64,000 bases of DNA from Plasmodiophora brassicae (GCA_039704465.1 JASFAU010000006.1:372001-436000); one strand, 5' to 3'; shown: positions 18,544-29,939, counted from the first letter of the stretch. Numbers and translations are program-made. The notes: generated by a model not told the origin, from the sequence alone.

Positions 18544-20376
18544 CGCCTCCTCAGTCTGGGACTGCCTGGCACATCATCTGGGGGATCTGGGATCTCGTTC
18601 GCGGACCGCTGTCGGCTCCCCTTCATGGCGCTGAAGTCCGACGAGAACGAGAAGCGTTTTAAAGAAATCGTGAGTGACGACCGCTTGGCCTGAAGGTGTG
18701 GCCGTTGAGTGCCAACCAATGCCAGTTCGGGCTGGTTCATAGACGGAAGCGACGGGAGCGCCGCGCCAACGCATTGCGAGAGCATAAACTGGAGTGGGCG
18801 GCCGAGTATCGAGACCTCCAGTTGACCGTGTAATAACGAGCGGGTAGCCGTTGCAGCATGGGCGATGCTGATCATGTGCGCTCAGACGTCGACTCGAGAC
18901 CGATATTGGTCGCATGTGTCAGCTGGCCGGTGTCGAGGCGATGGAGGTCGGCGAGGCAGATCTGGGCGACATTGATATCCCGTGCCCCGTCGAATACTTA
19001 ACCAACATGATCGACAACGAATGGAAACGGTTTCAACAGGACCATGACGATACGGCAACGTGCCTTGCCAGTGAAACCTCGTCCTCGACCCGATCAACCG
19101 GTACTGAACAGAGCATTCCTGGCCTGGCTGCTCTGCAGGCCGAGTTCGAATCGAAACGAGATCAGATCGGCCTCGATTACAAACGTCGGCGAGACCACGG
19201 CATCCAGCAGCACAACGAATGGTGCCAGTCGCATGGCATCGACCCGAAATCGAAGACTGGCGGTTGGAACGTTGACCAACATCACCGGTTCTCCCCGCCA
19301 TGTTCCTTAGACAGCTCCCCGTCTGAACGTCTGGTTCAGGTTCGAGCGGTTGCATCGCGCGTACTTCCGCAAGGAAGGCCGCAGGCGCGACCGTTTGCTT
19401 CAGCGGGTACGCCTGGAACTGGGCCTCGCCATGAGCGACGACGACGTCCGATTACACGTCGAATGGTACGAGCGGACGCGAGCGGCGAGCGCGTGGCGCA
19501 GGGACCTCAAGGCGGACCAGCAGCGCGACCTGGCGCACCTCACAGCCTGGTTTGACTCGGAATCCGCCAAGGTTGCGTCGTCGCGCCCGGGGTCCCAGCC
19601 CATGTACCCACAGCTGTACGCCGCAGGTGAATGAGCAGTGGGCCGAGGAGCTGCAACGGGCCGAACAGCGTCGGCAGTGCCAGAAAAGGTGCGATGAGCT
19701 GCACGGCCGACTGGCAGAGGTCCGGGTCGGCTGGGAACAGCGCCGTCGAGCCGAGGAGGAGCAGCGCCGTCGCGCAGAAGCCGACGCTGCGCAAAAATGC
19801 GAAGAGCAGAACGTACGGGGAACTTTGGCCATTCGCCGGCAGCGGTTGACAGCGAAATGGTAGGCGCAATGGCGCGAGCGTCAGCGGGTTAACCATGAGC
19901 TCGTGGAGCAATATCATCGGGAGAAGGCGGCGCAGGCGGCCGCCGAGGCAGAACTGGTGAAGGCCTTAGAGGAGGAGCAGAGGGCGATCCGACGGATGAT
20001 GCAGGAGGTGAACCATGAGCGGGTGGAGTACAGGGACAGGTGCCTGCAGGAGCGTCGGGAGCAGCGCCGGCGTATGGTAGAGGCGGCGATTGTCGATCTT
20101 CAGGCGCGCGAGAGAAGGTTGGAGGCGATTCGCTCACAGGTTCGAATCGAGGTGGAGCGCGATCCGGTGCGGATGATGCAGGCGACGGTCGCATCTGAGG
20201 TGCGGCAGGCGGCCACGAATGCGCCGGGCACGTTTCCGCCCGTATTCGGGTACAGCGACGAGGAGCTCATGAAGGACACGAGGTTTGCGGTCGCTGTCGC
20301 TCTGAGTGAAGCCGGATTGTACAGTACGCCATACGCCAACCGCCTCATGAACGCGGCCGCTTTCTACAGATCATGA
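18544..20376 (+). CDS. CCDC148-like coiled-coil protein (5' end unresolved, in-frame stop)
   Basis: Long charged coiled-coil protein resembling CCDC148, a protein of flagellated eukaryotes. Visible exons: 18544-18669, 18726-18827, 18899 to about 19280, about 19311-19566 and from 19627 on. The first visible exon has GTSSGGSGISFADRCRLPFM; later segments have FRFERLHRAYFRKEGRRRD and ADQQRDLAHLTAW. From 19627 the frame runs through VNEQWAEELQRAEQ to AKW, then a TAG at 19861-19863, then continues in the same frame as AQWRERQRVNHELVEQYH to a stop at 20376. The stop breaks an otherwise continuous helix and no intron fits around it. It may be a nonsense mutation, a sequence error (CAG to TAG) or readthrough. 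The join near 19280-19310 is uncertain. Confidence 0.65.
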
Positions 20377-20505
20377 CTGCTTCGTTCCTAAAATACCATT
20401 GGGGCCACCGCTACGATGTCCCGCTTTAAACCGTTGTCGCGAGGTCCGACGACGAGTCGATCAGTGCAGATGAACGAAGTGGGCGTGCCGATAAGGGCTT
20501 GGACG

Positions 20506-20522
20506 GTTTATATACTGTACGG
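20506..20522. promoter_or_regulatory. GTTTATATACTGTACGG element between convergent genes
   Basis: Partner of the element at 28227-28243. It lies between the CCDC148-like stop (20376) and the HslU stop (20544). Possible bidirectional transcript end signal; only two examples are visible. Confidence 0.35.
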
Positions 20523-20543
20523 AACATATAGGGGAGCGGCCAA

Positions 20544-22399
20544 TCACAGGACGTACTTGGAGAGGTCCGTCTTCGTCATGAGACTGTTCAGCCGCTCCCG
20601 AACATATGCAGCATCAATGACAACGTTTCGCTCATCGTCGCTGTACTCGGGCGCATTGAAGCTAATATCGGAGACGATGCGTTCGATTACAGTGTGCAGT
20701 CGCCTCGCGCCGATGTTCTCAACCTGCGCGGGGCACGTGACGCGTGAGAACATCTGATTTGCATATCGGGAGAGGCGCACGAACAGTTTTGTTCAGCTCA
20801 GCGGCTATTTTCGAGATTTCATGAACGGCTTCGTTCGTGAACGACAAGTTCACATCCTCAGCACCCAACAGTGCAACCTAAGCAGAACATCAGGCGTGCA
20901 ACATGAAAGTGCAATAACCCTGGATGTACCTGTTGCTTGATAAGATTGAACTCCGGTTCGGTAAGAATGCGATACAGGTCGGCCACCTGTAGAGCAATAA
21001 GCCTCTGCAGAAATGGCCACGGAACAGTGCTTACATCAAGGCCCTTGAGTTCGACACGTATCGGCAACCGTCCCTGCAACTCGGCAAGTAGGTCGCTCGG
21101 CTTACATGAATGAAACGCACCAGACGCAATAAATAATCTAGTTCAGCACGGTCGGTTAAGCAAACGCGCCACGTATGTTCAAATGACGATTAACTCTTAC
21201 ACGTGATCGGTAGATATGTTCCCGTACTTGGTGTTAACAACGGACCCTTCGATCAGTGGCAACAGATCTCTCTGCACACCTACGCATGCAGGTTAACCCG
21301 AGAACGAAACAAAGGGCTGGCGCATGCATAAAACAACCTTCAGCAGACGCGTCTGCAGACGACCGATGCGAATCACTCGCGGTGCAGATTTTGTCAATCT
21401 CGTCGATAAACACGATCCCGTTCTGCTCCGCGAGTTTGATCGCGTCTGACGCCAGATCACCAGTTTCCATCAGTCGCTCGGCCTCGGATTCCTGTCGATG
21501 TGTCGCACGTCGATCAATAGCGTGTTTCGAATGTCGTCGCAAGGGGCGAAACCTCCAGAAGCGGTCGAGCTTGCGCGATCGTCATGTCCGCTCGCACGAC
21601 TTTCTTGGCGCCGACGAGCTTCTTGATGCTCGTGATGATGTCAGACTGATCCCTGAACGTCTCGGGAGAGGCATCTTTGTGAGGCACATCAACCGTGATG
21701 ATCTGGTTCTCAAGACGACCATCGCGCAGCAGCTTGCTGAACGCCTGCTTCTGTTTGGGGTTGTTACCCCCGGTGAGACATGTCAAGATGCGATCCTCGA
21801 CAATCTCAGCGACTTGCCGAAGGGATTGCTTTCGGCGCTGAGTCCGTATCAAACTCATTGACGCCTCGATCAAATCCCGAAGGATCTGATCCACATCCCG
21901 ACCGTGGAACCCCTTTCAAAAGTCAGATCACCCATGTGTGTCAAGGTTCAACTGGAGCATCACCACCGTACCGTCTCTGGCCACATGGTAAGTACAGCAA
22001 ACCGTCCTGATAGAACGACAATGTACCTGTGAACTTGGTGGCTTCCACTTTAATGAAGGGTGCCTGCGCAAGCATGGCCAGCCTTCGGGCGATCTCGGTC
22101 TTGCCGCACCCAGTTGGGCCGATCATGAGGATATTCTTGGGCATGATCTCGTGCAGCATGTCTTCCGCGAGCTGGTGCCGTCGCCAGCGGTTCCGCAACG
22201 CAACCGCGACGGCCTGCTTGGCATCAACCTGCCCGACGACGTACCGCTCGAGGTACGACACGATCTGGCGCGGCGTCAGCGCGTTCTCCAGGCTCGGGCG
22301 CCCGTTCTGCTCGACGAACGCGCGCCCCACCAGGCCCAAGTCGGGCGACGCCGGCACCACACCCGATGCGGCGCGGCGACCGGCCCGCCACAGCAGCAT
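20544..22399 (-). CDS. HslU: HslU (ClpY) ATPase of the mitochondrial HslUV protease
   Basis: AAA+ unfoldase that feeds proteins to the HslV peptidase; in protists it works in the mitochondrion. Nine exons: 22399-22027, 21976-21972, 21912-21553, 21491-21338, 21279-21201, 21137-21035, 20986-20930, 20877-20785 and 20723-20544, 467 residues. The start [15 protein letters not shown] fits a targeting presequence (22429 is an alternative start). Motifs: [18 protein letters not shown], Walker [25 protein letters not shown], Walker [19 protein letters not shown], and the C-terminal DLSKYVL tail that docks into HslV. The 5-nt second exon is needed to restore the invariant E between KFT and GFHGRD. The Cys in the Walker A loop replaces the usual Val. 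HslV itself is not in the window. Confidence 0.92.
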
Positions 22400-22631
22400 T
22401 GTCGATGAGCCGCCCTGCCGCGGACGCACTCCGGTCCTGTGGAGCGCTGTTGCAACTCAATCTGGCACCCCACGGCCACGGCCCCACGGCGGCGGCCACG
22501 GGGGACGCTCGCCGCAGGAAACATCGTTCGCCAAAACAGACCCGGGGCACATCGTTAACCTGCCGTCGCCACCAATCATCAGGCGCACATGCCATCGTGA
22601 TGTATATCGTTGTTTATCAGCAAGCAGCGGC

Positions 22632-23149
22632 ATGCGTCGACCGGTGCCGTTTGTCGCTGCGTGGGGGTCGTCGACGGCGGGACACAACAGGTGCGAGGCG
22701 GACACGCCACCTCGGAGTGGCTTCGGGGAGCCTGTAGGCATCGGAGAAATCAACGGGGATGCCTCTGGAGGCGCAACGGTATACGTCCACTGGAGGATGG
22801 ACTTGTCGACGTCGCGCGAGGATGTCGTCTTTGACGTCGGGTACCTGGCGCGGCCGGAGGCAGTCGGTGAGGCCCTCTCGAATGGGTTGTTTCGGCAGGC
22901 GATGCCGTGTTGCGTATCGGGGATCCTGTTCCCCGCTCGGGACAGCATTGCGAAGCGAAGGCAGATTATTATTCGAGCGAGTCTCCCGCAGAGCGATCGC
23001 GGGCGTCAACCTCTTCGAGACAGGATCGCGAACCCACCCGGGCTGTGCCTCGTAGTAGGGAGCATCGCTTGACGAAAACGTCGGAAACGACCGACGCCAG
23101 TCTCGCCTCTCAAGCCCAGCGCTCAGCAACTCGGCTGACTGTGACCTGA
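22632..23149 (+). CDS. Hypothetical protein, exon structure tentative
   Basis: The plus strand has a frame from ATG 22632 that reads naturally (RRPVPFVAAWGSSTAGH, EDVVFDVGYLARPEAVG). It then seems to switch frame through a short intron near 22872-22903 (GT...CAG, only 32 nt) to DAVLRIGDPVPRSGQHC and a Ser/Arg/Thr-rich tail that stops at 23149. A GC-AG intron of 50 nt ending near 22948 is another possibility. Minus-strand frames over the same DNA are also open. I recognise no family, so both existence and limits are uncertain. Confidence 0.3.
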
Positions 23150-23345
23150 GCAAATCCTTGCGGAACTGTTGGCAACAATAAGGTATCGTCCCGCTAACAG
23201 GTTGCCGTCTTCCTGTACCTGGAGAAGAGCGCTGCGCGTTGAAAAACGGCCAGCCTGCGTCGTTGGCGTTGTTATTACATCGGTACCCAGCAACTTCTTG
23301 ACGTTGTCACTCATTAAGGGGACTGAAAGTATTCGGCACGCGCGT

Positions 23346-23744
23346 ATGCAAATATCTCCCGTAACGTGCCATCGAGGAAGGACGTTCGCGGGAGCGCAAG
23401 CGGGTGGTCAGCGTATTGCCTATTGCGAACGACAGCGCGAAGCGGCAGAGTACAGGCGCGGAGATCACCGTCAATCCGTCAACGAGCAGCAACAGGAAGA
23501 GCGGGCGCGTTGGCAGCGGATAATGGCGGCCCGGACCAGCTCCGAGTACAGCACGTCGGTGCCATACTCGCAGCGGACCATCTTGGAAATACTGTACGAT
23601 GAAGCTGAACTGGACGGGATTGTGTCGGACGCCTCCAGAACAAGAAACCCTAGCGCGACATGGAAGAAATACCGGATATGTCTTAGTGCACCCGCCGACA
23701 TGCCGGACTTAATCGTGAAGTCTTCACGATTAAGTCACGATTAA
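23346..23744 (+). CDS. Hypothetical protein ending inside an inverted repeat
   Basis: Open frame (extends to 23169 without a better start) with a Gln/Arg-rich helical part (ERQREAAEYRRGDHRQSVNE, QQQEERARWQRIMAAR) and a C-terminal part ILEILYDEAELDGIVSDASR. The last residues, from ATWKKYRICLSAPADMPDLI on, come from the left arm of the 69-bp inverted repeat and are identical to the C-terminus of the convergent minus-strand gene. The tail was therefore acquired by an inverted duplication, and the original end of this protein is probably lost. No family assigned. Confidence 0.4.
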   Translation: MQISPVTCHRGRTFAGAQAGGQRIAYCERQREAAEYRRGDHRQSVNEQQQEERARWQRIMAARTSSEYSTSVPYSQRTILEILYDEAELDGIVSDASRTRNPSATWKKYRICLSAPADMPDLIVKSSRLSHD

Positions 23745-23803
23745 GTCCGGCATGTCGGCGGGTGCACTAAGACATATCCGGTATTTCTTCCATGTCGCGC
23801 TAG
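23650..23803. repeat. Perfect 69-bp inverted repeat (hairpin) at two convergent gene ends
   Basis: Arms 23650-23718 and 23735-23803 are reverse complements over 69 bp, beginning CTAGCGCGACATGGAAG and ending AATCGTGA, separated by 16 nt. Each arm supplies the last about 22 codons of the gene that enters it. A transcript through both arms would form a long hairpin. It looks like a foldback duplication of the end of the transposon-like gene on the minus strand. Confidence 0.9.
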
Positions 23804-24683
23804 CTTGCAGGCATGATCGCACCCACATTTCGCCCGGGTGCGACCACTGGCGATGCCGGCCGAAGTTCATCCATTTCGCGTCGTCGCGCAGAAGAAGTTT
23901 GACTAGCTGACGCCACAGCGAACTGGGGCTCTGGTCAGCCGGCATATAAATCACTTGCGCTTGCTCTTCCTGCAAGTAGTGCGAAGTCTCGCCGAACTGC
24001 TTGAGCTGCGAGACGATAGAGGCGCGCGCGATCTCGAGCACGTTATGTGGTGTACGATTGCGAACAGCAACGTTGCTCTTGCCGCGGCTATCCATGCCGA
24101 ACGACGGAACAGCACCCTGCGGAACGCCGTACTGGTTCGTCATGCGCTTAATGACATTCGTACGCTTCACAGTGCCCATGCCGAACACTTTCATGAAAGC
24201 CTGGCGGCAGATGACGATCGGGATGCCATCGGATCCTGGCAGTGCGTATTGGTAAGAGCCAGGAACGCTGCCGGCTGGCGCCTTCCTGATCGTGATCATT
24301 GAAGCGAGGTAGTCTGTCTGCGCCATGAAATCGCGTTCCTCGACGAACAAACGGCGATGTTCGTCAGCCACCACACCCAGCATGTCGATACAACTACTGC
24401 GGCAGCCGCAGCAGTCCATCGGTCGAAGAGCGCGCTTGAGCTGACGACGTTTGTAGTTAGCCGGCCCTTCAACCTCCTGCTTCTTTGGCCGCGACAATGC
24501 CTCATGGTCGACTTCGTCCGGTCTCGACCGCAACACGACGTCAGGGCAGTCCGGCTGAACGAATATCTCGTCAGGTGACAGCTGAACAGCTTGTGATAGA
24601 TGAACGGCTCGACCTCGACCGCGATGATCGTCGCCTCTAGCCCGACTGCCTGGCGCTTGCGGCTTGCCCACGAGGACGCCCAC
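23730..24683 (-). CDS. Transposon-associated-like protein with HPGEMW motif
   Basis: Minus-strand frame of 317 codons that probably continues into exons upstream of 24683 (coding-looking EETYITAAGKNGTKYRGEG lies just upstream). Visible parts are a Cys cluster CCGCRSSCIDM, ICRQAFMKVFGMGTVKRTNV, a MDSRGKSNVAVRN block, TSHYLQEEQAQVIYM, and a C-terminal WMNFGRHRQWSHPGEMW. The order 'C-R-x-x-F', 'R-G-K', 'S-H-Y' recalls poorly characterised proteins spread by mobile elements in animals, but that is from memory of general patterns only. The C-terminal HPGEMW block recurs in the foldback at 58.4 kb. A single-copy function cannot be assigned. Confidence 0.5.
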   Translation of the reverse strand: MGVLVGKPQAPGSRARGDDHRGRGRAVHLSQAVQLSPDEIFVQPDCPDVVLRSRPDEVDHEALSRPKKQEVEGPANYKRRQLKRALRPMDCCGCRSSCIDMLGVVADEHRRLFVEERDFMAQTDYLASMITIRKAPAGSVPGSYQYALPGSDGIPIVICRQAFMKVFGMGTVKRTNVIKRMTNQYGVPQGAVPSFGMDSRGKSNVAVRNRTPHNVLEIARASIVSQLKQFGETSHYLQEEQAQVIYMPADQSPSSLWRQLVKLLLRDDAKWMNFGRHRQWSHPGEMWVRSCLQASATWKKYRICLSAPADMPDLIVT

Positions 24684-25064
24684 TACCTTGTCCCATGCGC
24701 CCTCGCCACGGTATTTTGTGCCGTTTTTGCCAGCGGCAGTTATGTAGGTCTCCTCAAATTCTCAAACCGACACGGCGCCTGAAGATTAAAGCGACGCACG
24801 AGAACCCACCTTAAGGATCTACCGATTCTAGACAGAGGCGCGCCTATTGGGCATCTGAGTCCCGAAACAGACAAAGTGCTGGGATCGAACATGAGCAGTC
24901 TTGTATCGACAGCGCGCAGGTACAAGGAGGCAACTTCGGCATGGCTGAGGAATTGGATTGCACGCGTGACACGGTGACGTGGCCGGCACAGCCACGTATC
25001 AGCAGTATGCACAAGATTCCCTGGTCAACGTTGCATGACAATGATCAATCAATGGTTCGGCCAT
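24684..25064. other. Likely 5' exons of the transposon-like gene, unresolved
   Basis: Minus-strand sequence at 24690-24755 reads EFEETYITAAGKNGTKYRG in phase with the gene below, preceded by a stop. A further minus-strand frame runs from 25012. Candidate GT and AG sites exist but no join keeps the frame convincingly. The plus strand shows nothing recognisable. Confidence 0.35.
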
Positions 25065-25733
25065 TTATTTGCTTGGGACATCGATAATTCGAGGTTCGTG
25101 GTTGGTTGCGATCAGATACTTGAGCATGTCGGCGATGCCAAGAACGACGGTCTGCGTGTTCTGCATAGGGTGGCACTGAATCTGCGCGCCTTGTGGCAGG
25201 TCGGTAAGAGCTTTGTCAATGACAACGGTAACCTATACAATAGGCACAGTGTTATATACGGATGACCGAGTCATGTTATTCGTACCTTCTGGTCAGTATC
25301 ATGAACAGCGGCGAGCGGGCTGAGGGCTCCGGCGGAAACGCCTAGAATGCCCAGCATAGATTCAGGCGACGCCATGCTCAGGTGTCGCAGATCAAGCGTG
25401 TTTGCAAGTGCCTGTAGGTCAACACGTTTGTCGAAGGGCACACACACAATGGCAAACTGTTTGCCCTTCTTCGTTTTCAGGAGCAGGTTCTTGTTGTTCA
25501 TGCCTGGAATATGGCCGGCGAACCGAGCAACGTCGTCAACAGTGTACAGTGGTGCATGGTCATAGATGGTATGCGCGATGGACAGCTGAACGAGCAAGTC
25601 GATCGCGGCGTTCGTTGTGTGATTACTAGTCGCAGCTGTCGTTCGATGATCGACCATTGCTCGTAGTCGGATGGAGACGGAATGGCGCGGACATCGTCGA
25701 GTAGGACGAGCGGTGCAGGTGGCGAGGGCGTTC
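25065..25733 (-). CDS. YbaK/ProX-like aminoacyl-tRNA deacylase (5' end incomplete)
   Basis: Stand-alone domain that hydrolyses mischarged aminoacyl-tRNA (ProXp/YbaK superfamily). Exons 25733-25627, 25585-25286 and 25232-25065, introns 41 and 53 nt. Family features: YDHAPLYTVDDVARFAGHIP, the NKNLLLKTKKGKQFAIVCVP strand with the conserved KNL-K-KG, SPESMLGILGVSAGALSP (the LG-x-x-x-G-x-x-x-P loop), DKALTD and QCHPMQNTQTV. The first visible exon (PLVLLDDVRAIPSPSDYEQW) lacks an ATG in frame, so another 5' exon lies upstream of 25733. The eukaryotic relative is PRORSD1. It would act in the cytosol in translation quality control. Confidence 0.8.
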
Positions 25734-25741
25734 CTGGTGAT

Positions 25742-25751
25742 CTATATTTAG
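25742..25751 (+). promoter_or_regulatory. CTATATTTAG element (copy 1)
   Basis: Perfect 10-mer found three times in the window on the plus strand (also 39587-39596 and 48134-48143), each in intergenic DNA 80 to 250 bp before a plus-strand gene. Here it lies before the NICN1-like gene. By chance fewer than one copy per window is expected. It could be a TATA-like core promoter element; no experimental support. Confidence 0.35.
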
Positions 25752-25990
25752 AATAACTGTTTCATTGCCTCGTGATGAAGAAGGAACCATTTTACAGCCA
25801 GTAACTGTCCTATGACGTTTTCTTGTGTGAGAACGCTGGCAACGCGTTACTGAAGTGCCATTGCACTATATCAGCACGGCCGATGGCAACCTTGCCAGAG
25901 GTCTGCAGGACTCTCTGGGACCGGCCAGCTATGTGCCGACGTGGCGGGGCCCCCGGGTCGACCATTGGTCGCCGAGTAACCGACGTCGCT

Positions 25991-26743
25991 ATGGGCGCTG
26001 CCGCGGACGAGTTTGTGCTGGAGGAGGTGGCGTTTACCGTCCGGGAGCAGACGAACTCGGCGAGGCGCCCGTGCGTCATCTATCAGGAGATTACCTTTGA
26101 CAAGCCTGCCAATGTTCGCTCGTTAATTCGTGCACCGTGGTTCAGCCAATGGCTGTTGACTTTGTCACCAGATCGAATGCATCAAGTTTAGGAATTACTA
26201 CTGCGCCTCGATCTCCATCAAGCAGCTGACGATTCCGCTTGTCGATGGTAGTGTCCGGATGATGGTGCTCTGCCGATCAGTCTAATCAGGGTCGAAATAG
26301 CGTTCGGTACCGCGGCGAAGGAACCCGATTGGACCGCAATTCTGTCATCACGCCAGTTGATGACTGACGCGCACTACGAAGATGACGCCCAGCACTACCA
26401 TACGATATCGATCAGCGAATTCGGTGCATGTTTCTTGAAGGAGATCCCCGTACATGCTCTTAGGTTCTACCTAGAACAACCGTCACCGAACTGGCGTAGT
26501 TTTGGTCTCCGGGACCTTAAGTAGTCGGCGAGAGTCTGCATGCTCTACACTGCATCTAACTGTTGCCGATGCAGGTGCTACAAGAGGTCGTCAAACACTG
26601 TGGTGGCGAAACCAGCTCCCGGCGAAACAGCGTTCTCGTCGATCGAGGCGCGCCTGGATCCCGATCTGGTCGCCCGCGTCAAGGACGTCATCGTGTCGAT
26701 TAACGAAATACACCGCACCTTAGGTCCGGCCATGAAACCGTAG
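25991..26743 (+). CDS. Nicolin-1-like protein (tubulin polyglutamylase-associated)
   Basis: Resembles NICN1, a subunit of the TTLL1 tubulin polyglutamylase complex in cilia. The protein reads MGAAADEFVLEEVAF, CVIYQEITFDKPAN, a 58-nt intron (26109 region), IECIKFRNYYCASISIKQL, then VEIAFGTAAKEPDWTAI, SRQLMTDAHYEDDAQHYHTI and LRFYLEQPSPNWRSFGLRDL. A last intron (26521-26571) leads to CYKRSSNTVVAKPAPGETAF and a stop at 26743. The FKNYYTA-like and RFYLxQPSPxW blocks are the nicolin signatures. The join between about 26245 and 26287 does not resolve in frame by eye, so an intron or sequence error there is unclear. A start at 25883 is possible. Confidence 0.7.
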
Positions 26744-27068
26744 ACGAATACAAACCGTTTCTTCTGCACAAAAACATAAAGTACTGATGATAGGCCGGCG
26801 TTCGGCCAGTCTCACATGTTCGTTCGAAACGCAGTAGAAGCCGTTCGTTTCTCGGTCGAGCGTCATTCTTCCAAGCAGTGTACCATGAAGCCGGATGTCG
26901 TTGAACCCGGCGTGCTCTTCACTCGCGCCCGCAATTGGCAATCGGCCCTCGCCTGTCCATTTTGAGACTGTGGGCGGAAAATTTTCTGTCGGAACGGGCC
27001 ACGTCGCGGTTACGTTCGGCAGCAGTGGTGGTGCATCCGGCAAGGTCGACACGAGGCCGATAGCCGAA

Positions 27069-28171
<1,103 letters not shown>

Positions 28172-28226
28172 AATGCTGGGTACCGGCAACGGCGAGGACG
28201 TGGTGTCGGTTATCAGCTCAACTAGT

Positions 28227-28243
28227 GTTTATATACAGTACGG
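28227..28243. promoter_or_regulatory. GTTTATATACAGTACGG element between convergent genes
   Basis: A 17-mer matching 20506-20522 at 16 of 17 positions (A/T at position 11). Both copies sit in short gaps between two convergent stop codons (20377-20543 and 28172-28253). Position suggests a role in 3' end formation on one or both strands. Confidence 0.35.
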
Positions 28244-28253
28244 TATCCATGAA

Positions 28254-29116
28254 TCATAAGAATTGTATCTTCCGGCAGATCGCATCAATCTCGTTGTTGT
28301 TGCTCATGGGTTCAGGCAGTCCCAATAATCCTGTACGATTGTCGTTGTCAGAAGACTCGTGGAGCTCGCGAACCATACTCGCGGCCTGGGTCTCCATATC
28401 TCCTGAGCACGACGAGATCTCTGGCGAGAAGAACAACTGCGACATCTGAGATTCGATACTCCTGTCTAAACTCGCACATTCAGTACCGCGGCGTTCACCA
28501 TCTGTGATTGGAGGACTCGACCTGGTTCCCTGAGAGGTGTTAGCAACTCGGGACGGGGCGTCAGTACCCACTTGTCGTCGGCCCGCTTTTGGCACGGAGG
28601 ACTACCCACCTCTTCTAAAGGCGAACTGTTATCCGGTAATACGGGTTCCGGAATTGGTTGGAATTCAACAGCCACGATTGGGTCGGGCAAATCAGACAGC
28701 TTTGAATACACGATGGACCGGGATTTAAACGTAGCCTTGTAGGATGTGTCAGACGCAAATATTTCAAAGGGGGATGGATGAAGTCACCCGAAAGACCCGG
28801 CCCTTGAAGTAGTCAGCAGATGGGCAAGAGGAGCCCGACGCGACGCTACCAAACACAGTCGCAATTCGCGCCCTGCTAGAGGTCGCTTCACTAAGTAGGA
28901 GCCGGACGCGGTATCGTTGCAGCGGTTGCCCTCGGCATCCACAATGCCGACACGACGTTGCAACGACCTTGCGCCAGCACTTCAGATTGTAAATAAATCC
29001 ATCAGTTACGTGCCACCGATTCCACGTTGATTGCCACACTCGACCTGGGGGCAAGCGCCATATGCGGCAGGACCGTCCAGGACGCGCAGGACGGTCACCA
29101 GGCAGAAGGGCGACAT
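28254..29116 (-). CDS. Stand-alone RPA1 C-terminal zinc-ribbon OB-fold protein
   Basis: Exons 29116-29045, 28979-28797, 28735-28499 and 28445-28254 (introns 65, 61, 53 nt), 227 residues. The N-terminal half matches only the third, zinc-binding OB domain of replication protein A large subunit: LVTVLRVLDGPAAYGACPQC, then CRHCGCRGQPLQRYRVRL and TVFGSVASGSSCPSADYF. The two Cys pairs (C-x-x-C ... C-x-x-C) form the zinc ribbon. The other OB domains of RPA1 are absent. The C-terminal half is a Pro/Ser/Asp-rich disordered tail. It probably binds single-stranded DNA or an RPA partner; a meiosis- or repair-specific RPA-like role is inference. Its start is only 83 bp from the EF-hand gene's stop, so little room remains for more 5' exons. 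Confidence 0.65.
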
Positions 29117-29198
29117 CGGCGACCCGCAGATGCCCACTCCCGCTATTTGGGGCGCTCTGTGCCACTGTCGGCTGTCCCCTGCAATTGGGCCCCGTTTA

Positions 29199-29771
29199 TC
29201 AAGCCAGGAGGTCTTTGAATTCGTTGAACGTGATAGCACCGCCGTTGTTATCGGGGCTGACTTGCTTCAGCTGCTCGTCGAGCTTGAACGTCAGCCCAAA
29301 GTCGTCGTAGATGATTTTCCTCAATTTCGCGTAGTCGATGGTTCCCGACTTATCCGGGGCACCGCCCAGTGCGACGAACGCATTGACGAGATCGCTGTCA
29401 TCCGCCAGTTTCGTCGACGCTGCTCGTTGAGTCTGAATTACTTTCAGGAACTCTTGGAAATCGATCGACCTGAACACGGGACCCATTAGCCTTTACGACT
29501 AATGAAGATCCAGGCATTTACCCGCTCATGTCCTCATCGACCATAGAAATCATTCCAAAGACCTTCGCATTCCGCTCAACACAACAAGGACAAGATTGGG
29601 GAGGGTGAATAAACAACGTACCTCTTCCTGCGTCGGCTTCTTCTTCAACGATGTCTCCAATGCCTGTGCCAGCTCCCACACGTCGATCGTGCCGCTATTA
29701 TCCTTGTCGAACATGCGGAACGCCTCGCGGCATCGTTTGACCTCCGCCTCAGTCATTTCGGGAACTTCCAT
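29199..29771 (-). CDS. Calmodulin-like EF-hand protein
   Basis: Exons 29771-29622, 29562-29522 and 29469-29199 (introns 59 and 52 nt), 153 residues. Four EF-hand units: FDKDNSGTIDVWEL (canonical), VDEDMSGSIDFQEF (canonical), GAPDKSGTIDYAKL (degenerate first position) and PDNNGGAITFNEF (degenerate). Only the first two loops have all ligands. The arrangement and the spacer with TKLADDSDLVNAFVALGG resemble calmodulin-like proteins of the flagellar outer-dynein docking complex and of related calcium sensors. The frame extends upstream to 29852; the Met at 29771 gives the usual short N-terminus. Confidence 0.85.
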
Positions 29772-29939
29772 ATCGGCGCGTTTCGCGAGATGGCCCCGGT
29801 CCTTGAATCTGCTCCTTACTTCTAGCACTGCCGACGACGCCCGAATCGACAAACGTCAATTCGAGCATGCCGCTAGTCACAGAGGTTGAGACACCAAGAA
29901 CCATGTATTGCTCAGTAGTACGGTGACGATTTAGAAATT

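Noticed and set aside
20140..20160. GGTTCGAAT as a tRNA B box
   Set aside because: Lies inside the CCDC148-like coding exon, with no A box or cloverleaf; the same applies to similar words near 31247.
22029..23072. 347-codon plus-strand open frame
   Set aside because: It runs antisense through HslU exon 1 and then through an uncertain region; no domain, and HslU on the other strand is clear.
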